Under the pieces are notes generated by a model that saw nothing but the letters and a program-made list of their open reading frames with translations, made no database searches and was not told where the DNA came from. Positions 15,025-21,909 of a DNA stretch of 32,704 bases are shown in pieces. The DNA lies in NCBI GenBank assembly GCA_041568735.1, contig JBFFZG010000014.1, forward strand, positions 1-32,704. Reading direction: 5' to 3'. The position numbers and the translations under genes are program-made. This DNA comes from WTJY01 sp041568735 (GTDB taxonomy: Bacteria; Chloroflexota; Anaerolineae; Promineifilales; Promineifilaceae). Within the stretch, counting starts at the first letter, position 1; the number at the start of each line of letters is the position of its first letter.

Positions 15025-16644
15025 ATGAAGAAAACAGCTATCGGGATACTCTCCCTGATTTTTCTGCTGGCGGCCTGTGGACCGGCCCCGGCGGGCCGGT
15101 CGACGGCCAGCCGAAAACCCGAAATTACCGCCGTTGTTCGCTGGAACGAGGCGATGCTGGCCGCAATTCGCAGCGGGACCCCCCGGCCGACCGTCGTCAC
15201 CCGCCAGATGTTTCTCGTCCACACCGCCATGTACGATGCCTGGACCGCTTACGATGCCAGCGCCACCCCGCATTACATGGCACCGGTGCGCCGGCCGGCC
15301 GGTGAATGGGATGACGCTCACAAAACAGAGGCGATCAGCTACGCCGCCTATGAGATCCTGGTTTTTCTCTTTCCGAACTACGAAGTAGGAACCCGGACCT
15401 TCACCCGTCTCATGACCGAACAGGGCTTCGATCCCAGGGCGGACGCCCCTCCGGGCAGCCCGGCTGCTATCGGCCGGCAGGCGGCCGCGGCCGTCCTCGA
15501 GGCCCGGGAAGACGACGGCTCCAACTGGCAGGACGATTTTGCCGACACGACGTCGGCCTACTATCCCATTCTCTACAGCCCGATCAACAGCGCCAATCCA
15601 GCCGCGCCCACCCATCTCGGCGGCCCGGAATTCAACCCGAACTACTGGGAGCCCCTGCGGGTCCCGACCGGCATCGAGAAAAACCAGCAGGGCCTGCCCG
15701 TCGCCAACCCGGACAACGCGACATCATTTCGGGACCAGCGCTTTCTGACGCCACACTGGGGTGCCGTCACCCCCTTCGCCCTCACCCGCGGCGATCAGTT
15801 TCGCCCCGCGCCGCCTCCCCGCTACGGCGATCCGATGCCCTACACCGATGCCCGCGGGCGCACCATGAGCGGCGACGAAGCCTACCGCCGGCAGTTTACC
15901 GAGGTGCTCCTCTACAGCGCCGGGCTGACCGACGAGCAGAAGGTCATCGCCGAATACTGGGCGGATGGGCCGCGCTCGGAGACGCCGCCCGGCCACTGGA
16001 ATGCCCTGGCCCACGGCATTTCCTGGCGGGATCGCCACACGCTCGACGACGACGTGTGCCTGTTTTTCGCCCTGAACGGCGCCCTTCTGGATGCCGGGAT
16101 CGCCACCTGGGAAGCCAAGCGCCACTACGATTTCATCCGGCCGGTCAGCGCCATTCGTTTTCTCACCATGGGGCAGCTGATTCGGGGCTGGGGCGGACCC
16201 AATCAGGGGACGCGGTGGATTCTGGGGGAGACCTGGCGTCCATACCAGGCGCTGACCTTCGTCACGCCCGGCTTTCCCGAATACACGTCCGGTCACAGCG
16301 CCTTCAGCGCGGCCGCGGCGGCCGTGCTCCGCGCTTACACCGGCAGCGACCGTTTTTACGATGGCGTCACCGAGCTGCCGGAAGATTTCAACGGCGACGG
16401 CCGGCCGGACCTCCTCGGGCAGCACATCGTTTATGCCGGGGGGAACCACTTCGAGAGTGGGCCGGCCGAGACGATCATCCTGCACTGGCCGACGCTGCAG
16501 GCGGCGGCCGACGAAGCCGGCATTTCCCGACTTTACGGCGGGATTCACATTCAGGATGGCGACATCCGCGGCCGGGAGCTGGGGCGCAGCGCGGGGGAGC
16601 AGGCCTATGCGAAAGCCCGCTATCTCTGGTCAGGCTCCCCCTGA
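15025..16644 (+). CDS. Vanadium-dependent haloperoxidase-family lipoprotein (PAP2 fold)
   Basis: A 539-aa secreted lipoprotein: a basic start, a hydrophobic stretch and a lipobox LLAACG with Cys18. The C-terminal half carries the vanadate/phosphate site of the vanadium chloroperoxidase and acid phosphatase superfamily: Lys365 and Arg372 in KRHYDFIRP, Ser422-Gly423-His424 in YTSGHSAF, and Arg502 and His508 in SRLYGGIH. The spacings Lys-x6-Arg and Arg-x5-His equal those of fungal vanadium chloroperoxidase as I recall it. It could oxidise halides with hydrogen peroxide at the cell surface or act as a phosphatase; the residues alone do not separate these. The ATG has only a distant GGAG. A hairpin 12 nt after the stop (16656-16676) lacks a T-tract on this strand. 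Confidence 0.88.
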   Translation: MKKTAIGILSLIFLLAACGPAPAGRSTASRKPEITAVVRWNEAMLAAIRSGTPRPTVVTRQMFLVHTAMYDAWTAYDASATPHYMAPVRRPAGEWDDAHKTEAISYAAYEILVFLFPNYEVGTRTFTRLMTEQGFDPRADAPPGSPAAIGRQAAAAVLEAREDDGSNWQDDFADTTSAYYPILYSPINSANPAAPTHLGGPEFNPNYWEPLRVPTGIEKNQQGLPVANPDNATSFRDQRFLTPHWGAVTPFALTRGDQFRPAPPPRYGDPMPYTDARGRTMSGDEAYRRQFTEVLLYSAGLTDEQKVIAEYWADGPRSETPPGHWNALAHGISWRDRHTLDDDVCLFFALNGALLDAGIATWEAKRHYDFIRPVSAIRFLTMGQLIRGWGGPNQGTRWILGETWRPYQALTFVTPGFPEYTSGHSAFSAAAAAVLRAYTGSDRFYDGVTELPEDFNGDGRPDLLGQHIVYAGGNHFESGPAETIILHWPTLQAAADEAGISRLYGGIHIQDGDIRGRELGRSAGEQAYAKARYLWSGSP

Positions 16645-16650
16645 TCCATT

Positions 16651-16676
16651 AAAAAGGGGCGGGTTGATCCCGCCCC
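16651..16676 (-). terminator. Rho-independent terminator for leftward transcription
   Basis: An 8-bp perfect stem, GGGGCGGG (16656-16663) with CCCGCCCC (16669-16676), loop TTGAT. A5 at 16651-16655 becomes a U-tract on the minus strand. It therefore suits the betaine-binding protein gene, whose stop is 264 bp away, and not the plus-strand haloperoxidase that ends at 16644. Confidence 0.75.
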
Positions 16677-16686
16677 AGGCTGAATA

Positions 16687-16763
16687 AGTACCGGGTTCGG
16701 AGTACCGAGTACCGAGTACCGAGTTCCGAGTACCGAGTTCCGAGTTCCGAGTTCCGAGTTCCG
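16687..16763. repeat. 11-unit AGTNNNN heptamer array
   Basis: Eleven 7-bp units: AGTACCG, GGTTCGG, AGTACCG x3, AGTTCCG, AGTACCG, AGTTCCG x4. Only the second unit breaks the AGT rule. It is the same family as the array at 14763, here more homogeneous, and lies in the 3' untranslated stretch of the betaine-binding protein gene. Confidence 0.9.
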
Positions 16764-16767
16764 GGCA

Positions 16768-16894
16768 GAACGGGCGGCGAACCGCGTCACACGACCCGTT
16801 CCCTGTTCCCTGTTCCCTGTTCCCCGTTCCCCATTCCCCTTGTCCCGGGTATCAGGTGGAACAGGCGGCGAACCGCGTCACACGACCCGTTCCC
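16768..16894. repeat. 91-bp-spaced direct repeat with terminal inverted arms
   Basis: About 36 bp beginning GAAC at 16768 recurs at 16859 with one mismatch (G16772 vs A16863). The distance is 91 bp, exactly 13 heptamers. In the first copy GAACGGG (16768-16774) is complementary to CCCGTTC at the end, so it can fold as a hairpin with a 20-nt loop. Each copy runs straight into a GTTCCCY array. Confidence 0.8.
16798..16839. repeat. GTTCCCY heptamer array, six units
   Basis: Units GTTCCCT x3, GTTCCCC x2 and ATTCCCC. It follows the first copy of the 36-bp repeat. Confidence 0.9.
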
Positions 16895-16937
16895 CGTTCC
16901 CTGTTCCCCGTTCCCTGTTCCCCGTTCCCCGTTCCCC
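16889..16937. repeat. GTTCCCY heptamer array, seven units
   Basis: Seven units of GTTCCCC or GTTCCCT, ending in CTTTAAG and running to within 2 bp of the stop codon of the betaine-binding protein gene. It follows the second copy of the 36-bp repeat. Confidence 0.9.
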
Positions 16938-16939
16938 CT

Positions 16940-17944
16940 TTAAGGCAGCCAGCCCTCCCAGACGGTCCGATTATCCTCGACCCACTTCGCAGCCGCCTCG
17001 TCGGTGGACATCCCCTCGTCGAGCATGGCCAGCATGGCGATCTGCGCGGCGTTGTCGTAGTTCATGTTCGCAAGGAACTGGTGCGCTTCCGGGGCCTTCT
17101 CCGCCAGTTTGGCCGAGAAAATCTTCATCAGCTCGTCCGTCGGGTAGGCGCAGGCCACGCTGCCCCCTTCCGCGTTGGCATAGCACTCGTCGCTGTATAC
17201 CGGCAGCTCGACCTGCGTCAGGTCAAACTGGCTGAAGACGGCGTGCGGCTGATAGAAGTAGAAGAGCACCGGCTCCTGGCGTGAATAAGCGGACGAAACG
17301 GCCGCCAGCAGGGCGTCTTCGGAACCGGCGGTCACGACCTGCAGGTTCATGCCCAGGTTCTTGATGATATCGGCGTCGTACTGCACCCAGGACGGATCCC
17401 CGGCCAGGAACTGCCCTTTCTCGCCGGTCTCGGCCGTGGCGAACAGCGCGGCCAGATCGGCGTTGGCGTACCCTTCCCACGACGCCAGCTCCGGATGCTC
17501 CTCGACCACGTAGGTCGGCACAAACCAGCCAATGATCCCTTCCGGACCGAGACGGCCGCCGTTTTCGACAACACCCTGCTCCTCAATATACTGCACGATC
17601 CGCTCCCCGTGACCAGACGGCCAGACTTCCAGGCTGGCGTCGGCATCTCCACTGGCCAGGGCGTCCCACTGCACATTTTCGTCGAGGGCGATGATTTCCA
17701 CCGGATAGTTGAGTTCGTTCTGCAGAATTTCACGGGCCACCCGCACGTTCAGCTCGGAAGCCGGCCACGGATTTTCGACCAGGATAATGGTCGGACGGGC
17801 TTCTTCCTGCCCGGCGGTCTCCCCACCGGTCTCGGTCGGCGCCCCTTCTTCGACGGCCGGCTGCTGCCCCCCACCACAGGCTGGCAGCGCCAGCGCCAGC
17901 AACAACAGCACCCCCACCATCAGGAGTAAACGCAACGTTTTCAT
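16940..17944 (-). CDS. Glycine betaine/choline-type ABC substrate-binding lipoprotein (OpuAC family)
   Basis: A 334-aa lipoprotein: a basic N-terminus, a long hydrophobic segment and lipobox LPACGG with Cys23, followed by an acidic linker rich in Glu and Gly and an OpuAC-type binding domain. Supporting stretches are the start TIILVENPWPASELNVRVA, the ligand-loop WDALASGDADASLEVWPSGH, the domain-crossing GWFVPTYVVEEHPEL, PVLFYFYQPHAVF, and a tail with MSTDEAAAKWVEDNRTVWEGWLP that is typical for this family. It should capture a quaternary amine outside the membrane. The ATG at 17944 is preferred to an in-frame TTG at 17950 because AAGGAGAG lies about 10 nt before it. No permease or ATPase of this importer type lies nearby, so it is an orphan component here. 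A folded leader precedes it. Confidence 0.9.
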   Translation of the reverse strand: MKTLRLLLMVGVLLLLALALPACGGGQQPAVEEGAPTETGGETAGQEEARPTIILVENPWPASELNVRVAREILQNELNYPVEIIALDENVQWDALASGDADASLEVWPSGHGERIVQYIEEQGVVENGGRLGPEGIIGWFVPTYVVEEHPELASWEGYANADLAALFATAETGEKGQFLAGDPSWVQYDADIIKNLGMNLQVVTAGSEDALLAAVSSAYSRQEPVLFYFYQPHAVFSQFDLTQVELPVYSDECYANAEGGSVACAYPTDELMKIFSAKLAEKAPEAHQFLANMNYDNAAQIAMLAMLDEGMSTDEAAAKWVEDNRTVWEGWLP

Positions 17945-17979
17945 CTTCAATTCTCTCCTTTGAGTTGAACGATCAATGC

Positions 17980-18060
17980 CCGGCAGGTGCTCTCCCCGAC
18001 CGGCAATTCAGCCAGGTAGTCACCCCTGCCGGCGGTCAAATTTCGGGGGTTGTCGCCCCC
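17980..18060 (-). promoter_or_regulatory. Structured 5' leader of the betaine-binding protein mRNA
   Basis: Read on the minus strand: a first hairpin of GGGGG and CCCCC (arms 18056-18060 and 18045-18049), then an outer 8-bp perfect stem CCGGCAGG (18025-18032) with CCTGCCGG (17980-17987), enclosing an inner hairpin ACCTGGC/GCCGGT (18011-18017 with 17999-18004, one bulge) and a purine-rich CGGGGAGAGCA joint. About 35 nt further on come the AAGGAGAG ribosome-binding site and ATG. This could be a riboswitch or other cis-acting RNA; it does not match the glycine, c-di-AMP or guanidine classes as I know them. Confidence 0.5.
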
Positions 18061-18067
18061 AAAAATC

Positions 18068-18096
18068 AGTATAACACCCCCCCGATCACCGGGCAA
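18068..18096 (-). promoter_or_regulatory. Candidate promoter of the betaine-binding protein gene
   Basis: On the minus strand TTGCCC (18096-18091), a 17-bp spacer and TATACT (18073-18068). The start point near 18061 would place the first leader hairpin at the extreme 5' end of the mRNA. Confidence 0.55.
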
Positions 18097-18104
18097 AACC
18101 CCCT

Positions 18105-18132
18105 GTTCCCCGTTCCCCGTTCCCTGTTCCCC
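18105..18132. repeat. GTTCCCY heptamer array, four units
   Basis: Units GTTCCCC, GTTCCCC, GTTCCCT and GTTCCCC, followed by CTTTTAAA, much like the CTTTAAG that ends the array at 16937. It lies between the betaine-binding gene promoter and the divergent ABC exporter. Confidence 0.88.
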
Positions 18133-18217
18133 CTTTTAAACGCCCATCTAACACCCTCCTGCTATCCTAATTGACTTGGCAGTTTGAGCAACAGCCCTGC
18201 CCCGAATGAGGATTCTT

Positions 18218-19993
18218 ATGCGAGATCGACTAGCCGCCTACAGCCGCCTGTTTGCCTATCTCAAACCCTATCGCAAACAACTGCTTCTGGCCTACTTCGG
18301 CATGCTGGTCGCCGTGATCTTTAACCTATTCATTCCGCAGATCATCAAAAATGCCATCGACGGCGCCCTGGCGCAGGCCCAGCTTTCCGCCCTGGTCTGG
18401 TCGGCCGGGCTGATCCTCCTCGTCGCGCTGGGGCGGGGGATCGCCAGCTTCATGCAGCTCTACTTCGCCGAATGGCTGACCCACCAGGTGTCCTACGATC
18501 TGCGCAACGGCTTTTATCGGGCGGTGCAGACCCTCCCATTCTCATTCCACGACCGGGCCCATACCGGCGACCTGATGAGCCGGGCCACCAGCGACATCAA
18601 TGAAACGGAGCGCTTCATCGGCATCGGCAGCGTCGACCTGTTGTCGACGGTCATTCTGCTGACCGGGGTCATCATCGCCATCTTTCTCGAAAACCGGCAG
18701 CTGGCCCTGCTGACCCTCATCCCGATGCTGCTGCTGACGATTATCGCCGTCCGCTTTGGCCATGTCGTGCGGGGTCTCTTTAAATCCCTCCAGGAGCAGA
18801 TGGGGGTGATGTCGAAAACGATGCAGGAAAGCCTGACCGGCATCCAGCTGGTCAAAGCCTTTGCCCGTGAGCCGCATGAGCTCTCGAAATTCGACCACGA
18901 AAACCACGCCTGGTTCCACCAGCGGGTTGAGCTCATCACGGTCTGGGCCAACAACTGGCCGCTGATGACCTTCCTGGTGGCGATCGGCATTCTGCTGCTG
19001 CTCTGGTTTGGCGGACCGCTGGCGCTGTCCGGCCAGATCTCGGTTGGCACCCTCTTTGCCATGATCAGCTACATGCTGCTGTTAAACGGGCCGGTGCAGC
19101 GGGTCGGCTTTCTGGTCAACCTGGCGGCCACGGCCGTATCGGCCTCGAGCCGCGTCTTTGAAATCATGGACATTCCCAACGAACTCGCGCCGGCGCCCGA
19201 TGCCGAAGCGCTGGAAGCGGTCGAAGGGCACGTGATTTTCGACCAGGTGGCGTTCGGCTATCGGCAGGGACGCGAGATACTCCGTGATATCGCGTTTGAA
19301 GCCCATCCCGGCCAGACAATCGCCCTGATCGGTCCAACCGGTTCCGGAAAATCGACCCTGACCAACCTGATTCCCCGATTTTACGACGTCACCGCCGGCC
19401 GGATTCTCGTCGACGGCCGGGATATTCGCGAGGTGACGCTGCACAGTCTGCGCGCTCAGATCGGCATGGTGCTCCAGGATTCGTTTCTCTTCAGCGATAC
19501 GATCGCCGAAAACATCGCCTACGGCCGGACCAACGCCTCGCTCGAACAGATCATACGGGCGGCCCAGGCCGCTCATGCCCATGATTTCATCTCCGGGTTT
19601 CCCGAAGGCTACCAGACCCTGGTCGGCGAGCGGGGAGTCACCCTCAGCGGCGGGCAAAAACAGCGCATCGCCATCGCCCGCGCCCTCCTGGCCGATCCCC
19701 GCATCCTGATCCTCGACGATTCCACCAGCAGCGTCGACACGGAGACGGAATACTACATTCAGCAGGCCCTACAGACCCTGATGGAGGGGCGCACGACCTT
19801 TGTCATCGCCCAGCGGCTGCTCACCCTCAAAAACGCCGATCTCATTCTCGTGCTCGACCACGGCCGGATCATCGAGCGCGGCACCCACGCCGAGCTGCTC
19901 GATCATGACGGCCTCTACCGGCAGATTTACGATATGCAGCTGAAGGACCAGGAAGAGCTGCAGATCACTGGCACCGCAAAGCGATCCGGCTGA
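18218..19993 (+). CDS. ABC exporter subunit A, degenerate ATP site
   Basis: A 591-aa type IV ABC exporter half with a six-helix TM domain (to about residue 310) and a nucleotide-binding domain from about 335. The ATG at 18218 is chosen over 18206 because GAGGA lies 5 nt before it. Walker A GPTGSGKST (372-380) and signature LSGGQ (476-480) are intact. The Walker B is LILDDSTSSVD, with Asp501 where the catalytic Glu should be, and the H-loop reads VIAQRLLT with Gln532 in place of His. These two changes are the hallmark of the inactive-site subunit in heterodimeric exporters such as TM287/288. The partner is encoded 23 bp downstream. Confidence 0.92.
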   Translation: MRDRLAAYSRLFAYLKPYRKQLLLAYFGMLVAVIFNLFIPQIIKNAIDGALAQAQLSALVWSAGLILLVALGRGIASFMQLYFAEWLTHQVSYDLRNGFYRAVQTLPFSFHDRAHTGDLMSRATSDINETERFIGIGSVDLLSTVILLTGVIIAIFLENRQLALLTLIPMLLLTIIAVRFGHVVRGLFKSLQEQMGVMSKTMQESLTGIQLVKAFAREPHELSKFDHENHAWFHQRVELITVWANNWPLMTFLVAIGILLLLWFGGPLALSGQISVGTLFAMISYMLLLNGPVQRVGFLVNLAATAVSASSRVFEIMDIPNELAPAPDAEALEAVEGHVIFDQVAFGYRQGREILRDIAFEAHPGQTIALIGPTGSGKSTLTNLIPRFYDVTAGRILVDGRDIREVTLHSLRAQIGMVLQDSFLFSDTIAENIAYGRTNASLEQIIRAAQAAHAHDFISGFPEGYQTLVGERGVTLSGGQKQRIAIARALLADPRILILDDSTSSVDTETEYYIQQALQTLMEGRTTFVIAQRLLTLKNADLILVLDHGRIIERGTHAELLDHDGLYRQIYDMQLKDQEELQITGTAKRSG

Positions 19994-20016
19994 TTCATAT
20001 TGGAAACGATTCGTCT

Positions 20017-21876
20017 ATGACTGCGACCGCTCCCCCCTCGGCCTGGCGCAAACGCCGGGAAGACCGGCTGAAGGATCTGCTGCCGGAAGAAGAAAACGAA
20101 ATTGGCCAGTACGACAGCCGCCTGCTGGTGCGCCTCTTCGGCTACGTCAAACCCTACCGGCGGCAGCTCATTCTGTCGATCCTCTTTATTACCATTTCCT
20201 CCCTGCTCGGCGTGGCGGAGCCCTGGCTGATTGGCCGGGCGGTTGACGACGGCATCGGCGCCGGCAGTCTGAGCCAGCTCCGTTTCTGGACGATCGCCTT
20301 CATCGTGGCCTCCGTGGCCGAATGGCTCACCAACCGGGCGCGCATCGCCATCATGGCCTTCGTCGGAACCGGCGTGGTGGCCGACGTGCGCAGCCATCTT
20401 TTCCGCCACCTGCACGAGCTTTCGCTCAATTTCCACTACGGCTACAGCGTCGGCCGCATGATGAGCCGCCTGCTCGGTGATGTCACCGTCCTGCAGGACT
20501 TCATCACCTGGTCGATCACCGGCCTGTTCCGCTCCTTCTTCGGCCTGATCGGCATCGTCACCGCCATGATGGTCATGAACTGGCGGCTGGCCCTCCTCAG
20601 CTTCAGCGTTCTGCCCATCATGGTGATCATCACCAATCTCTGGCGGGTGCGCGTGCGGGCTGCCTACCGGGCCGCGCGCGCCCGCTCATCTATCATTACC
20701 GGCTATTTCAACGAGTCGATTTCCGGCATCCGGGTCACAAAGAGCTTCACCCGGGAAGATGAAAATTTTGAATTTTTCGACACCCTGAACCGGTCCTACC
20801 GAAACGCCAATATCCGGGCCACCCGCCTGACCGCTCTCTTTTTCCCCGGTGTCGACTTTTTAGGCTCCCTGTCAGCCGCTCTCGTGGTGGTCTACGGCGG
20901 GTCGCTGGTCCTTGGCGAATCGCTGACGGCCGGCGTACTGATCGCCTTCGTCCTCTACGTCCAGCGCTTCTTCGAGCCGATCCGGGAGCTGGCGATGCGC
21001 TACAACGTCTTCCAGGCGACGATGGCCTCCAGCGAGCGGATTTTTGCCCTGCTCGACCAGAAGCCCGACCTGCTCGACGAGCCCGACGCACCGGCCCTGC
21101 CTGCGATCACCGGCCATGTCCGCTTCGAGCACGTCGATTTCGCCTACAAACCGGAGGAACCGGTCCTGCAGGACATCTCTCTCGAGGCCCGGCCCGGGCA
21201 GCAGATCGCCCTGGTCGGGGAAACCGGCGCGGGAAAAAGCACGATCATCCGGCTGCTGGCCCGCTTCTTCGACGTGACCGGCGGCCGTGTACTGATCGAC
21301 GGCCACGACGTACGCGAGGTCTCCGCCGCCAGCCTGCGGGAGCAGCTCGGCGTGGTGCTGCAGGACACCTATTTATTTTCGGGATCGATCCTGGACAATA
21401 TCCGCTACGGCCGGCTCGAAGCCACGGATGACGAAGTGATCGCCGCGGCGCGGGCGGTGGGGGCGGATGATTTCATCGCCAATCTGCCGGAGGGCTATCA
21501 AACCGACGTCGGTCAAAACGGTGTCAACCTGAGCGTCGGTCAGAAGCAGATCCTCTCTTTTGCCCGGGCCCTGCTGGCCGATCCGCGCATCCTGGTGCTC
21601 GACGAGGCGACCAGCAGCGTCGACACCGCCACGGAAAAGCAGATTCAGAAGGCGCTGGAAAAGCTGCTGCGCGGCCGGACCAGCTTCGTCATCGCTCACC
21701 GGCTCAACACGATCGTCAAATCGGACCTGATTGTCGTCCTCGATCGGGGCCAGGTCGTCGAAATGGGCAGCCACGAAGAGCTCCTGGCGCGGCGCGGCCG
21801 GTACTACAACCTCTACACGATGCAGTGGGCCGGCCAGCAGAACCAGGAGTCGAACCCGGGGTTCAGCCTGAATTAA
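20017..21876 (+). CDS. ABC exporter subunit B, catalytically complete
   Basis: A 619-aa type IV ABC exporter half with an extra charged N-terminal extension of about 30 residues. Its Walker A GETGAGKST (401-409), Walker B LVLDEATSSVD with Glu530, and H-loop His561 in VIAHRLNT are canonical. Its signature is LSVGQ (505-509) instead of LSGGQ. In a heterodimer the altered signature would face the altered Walker B/H-loop of subunit A, giving one inactive and one active ATP site, as known for TM287/288, BmrCD and LmrCD. It is co-transcribed with subunit A (23-bp gap). The substrate is unknown; such pairs often export drugs or lipids. Confidence 0.92.
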   Translation: MTATAPPSAWRKRREDRLKDLLPEEENEIGQYDSRLLVRLFGYVKPYRRQLILSILFITISSLLGVAEPWLIGRAVDDGIGAGSLSQLRFWTIAFIVASVAEWLTNRARIAIMAFVGTGVVADVRSHLFRHLHELSLNFHYGYSVGRMMSRLLGDVTVLQDFITWSITGLFRSFFGLIGIVTAMMVMNWRLALLSFSVLPIMVIITNLWRVRVRAAYRAARARSSIITGYFNESISGIRVTKSFTREDENFEFFDTLNRSYRNANIRATRLTALFFPGVDFLGSLSAALVVVYGGSLVLGESLTAGVLIAFVLYVQRFFEPIRELAMRYNVFQATMASSERIFALLDQKPDLLDEPDAPALPAITGHVRFEHVDFAYKPEEPVLQDISLEARPGQQIALVGETGAGKSTIIRLLARFFDVTGGRVLIDGHDVREVSAASLREQLGVVLQDTYLFSGSILDNIRYGRLEATDDEVIAAARAVGADDFIANLPEGYQTDVGQNGVNLSVGQKQILSFARALLADPRILVLDEATSSVDTATEKQIQKALEKLLRGRTSFVIAHRLNTIVKSDLIVVLDRGQVVEMGSHEELLARRGRYYNLYTMQWAGQQNQESNPGFSLN

Positions 21877-21887
21877 CCCCGACCGTG

Positions 21888-21907
21888 GGAGCCGGGCGGC
21901 CGGCTCC
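21888..21907. terminator. Hairpin between convergent genes
   Basis: A perfect 8-bp stem GGAGCCGG (21888-21895) with CCGGCTCC (21900-21907), loop GCGG. It sits between the stop of the ABC exporter (21876) and the stop of the peptidase gene (21910). The T-tract is poor in both directions, so a bidirectional terminator is possible but not certain. Confidence 0.5.
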
Positions 21908-21909
21908 TC

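Noticed and set aside
16687..16937. CRISPR array
   Set aside because: Units are 7 bp with no unique spacers of constant length and no cas genes nearby; these are simple heptamer arrays.
17944..18060. Known riboswitch (glycine, ydaO/c-di-AMP or guanidine) in the betaine-binding gene leader
   Set aside because: GGGGAGAG and GGGGTGA pieces look suggestive, but the conserved core and stem order of these classes as I know them are missing.
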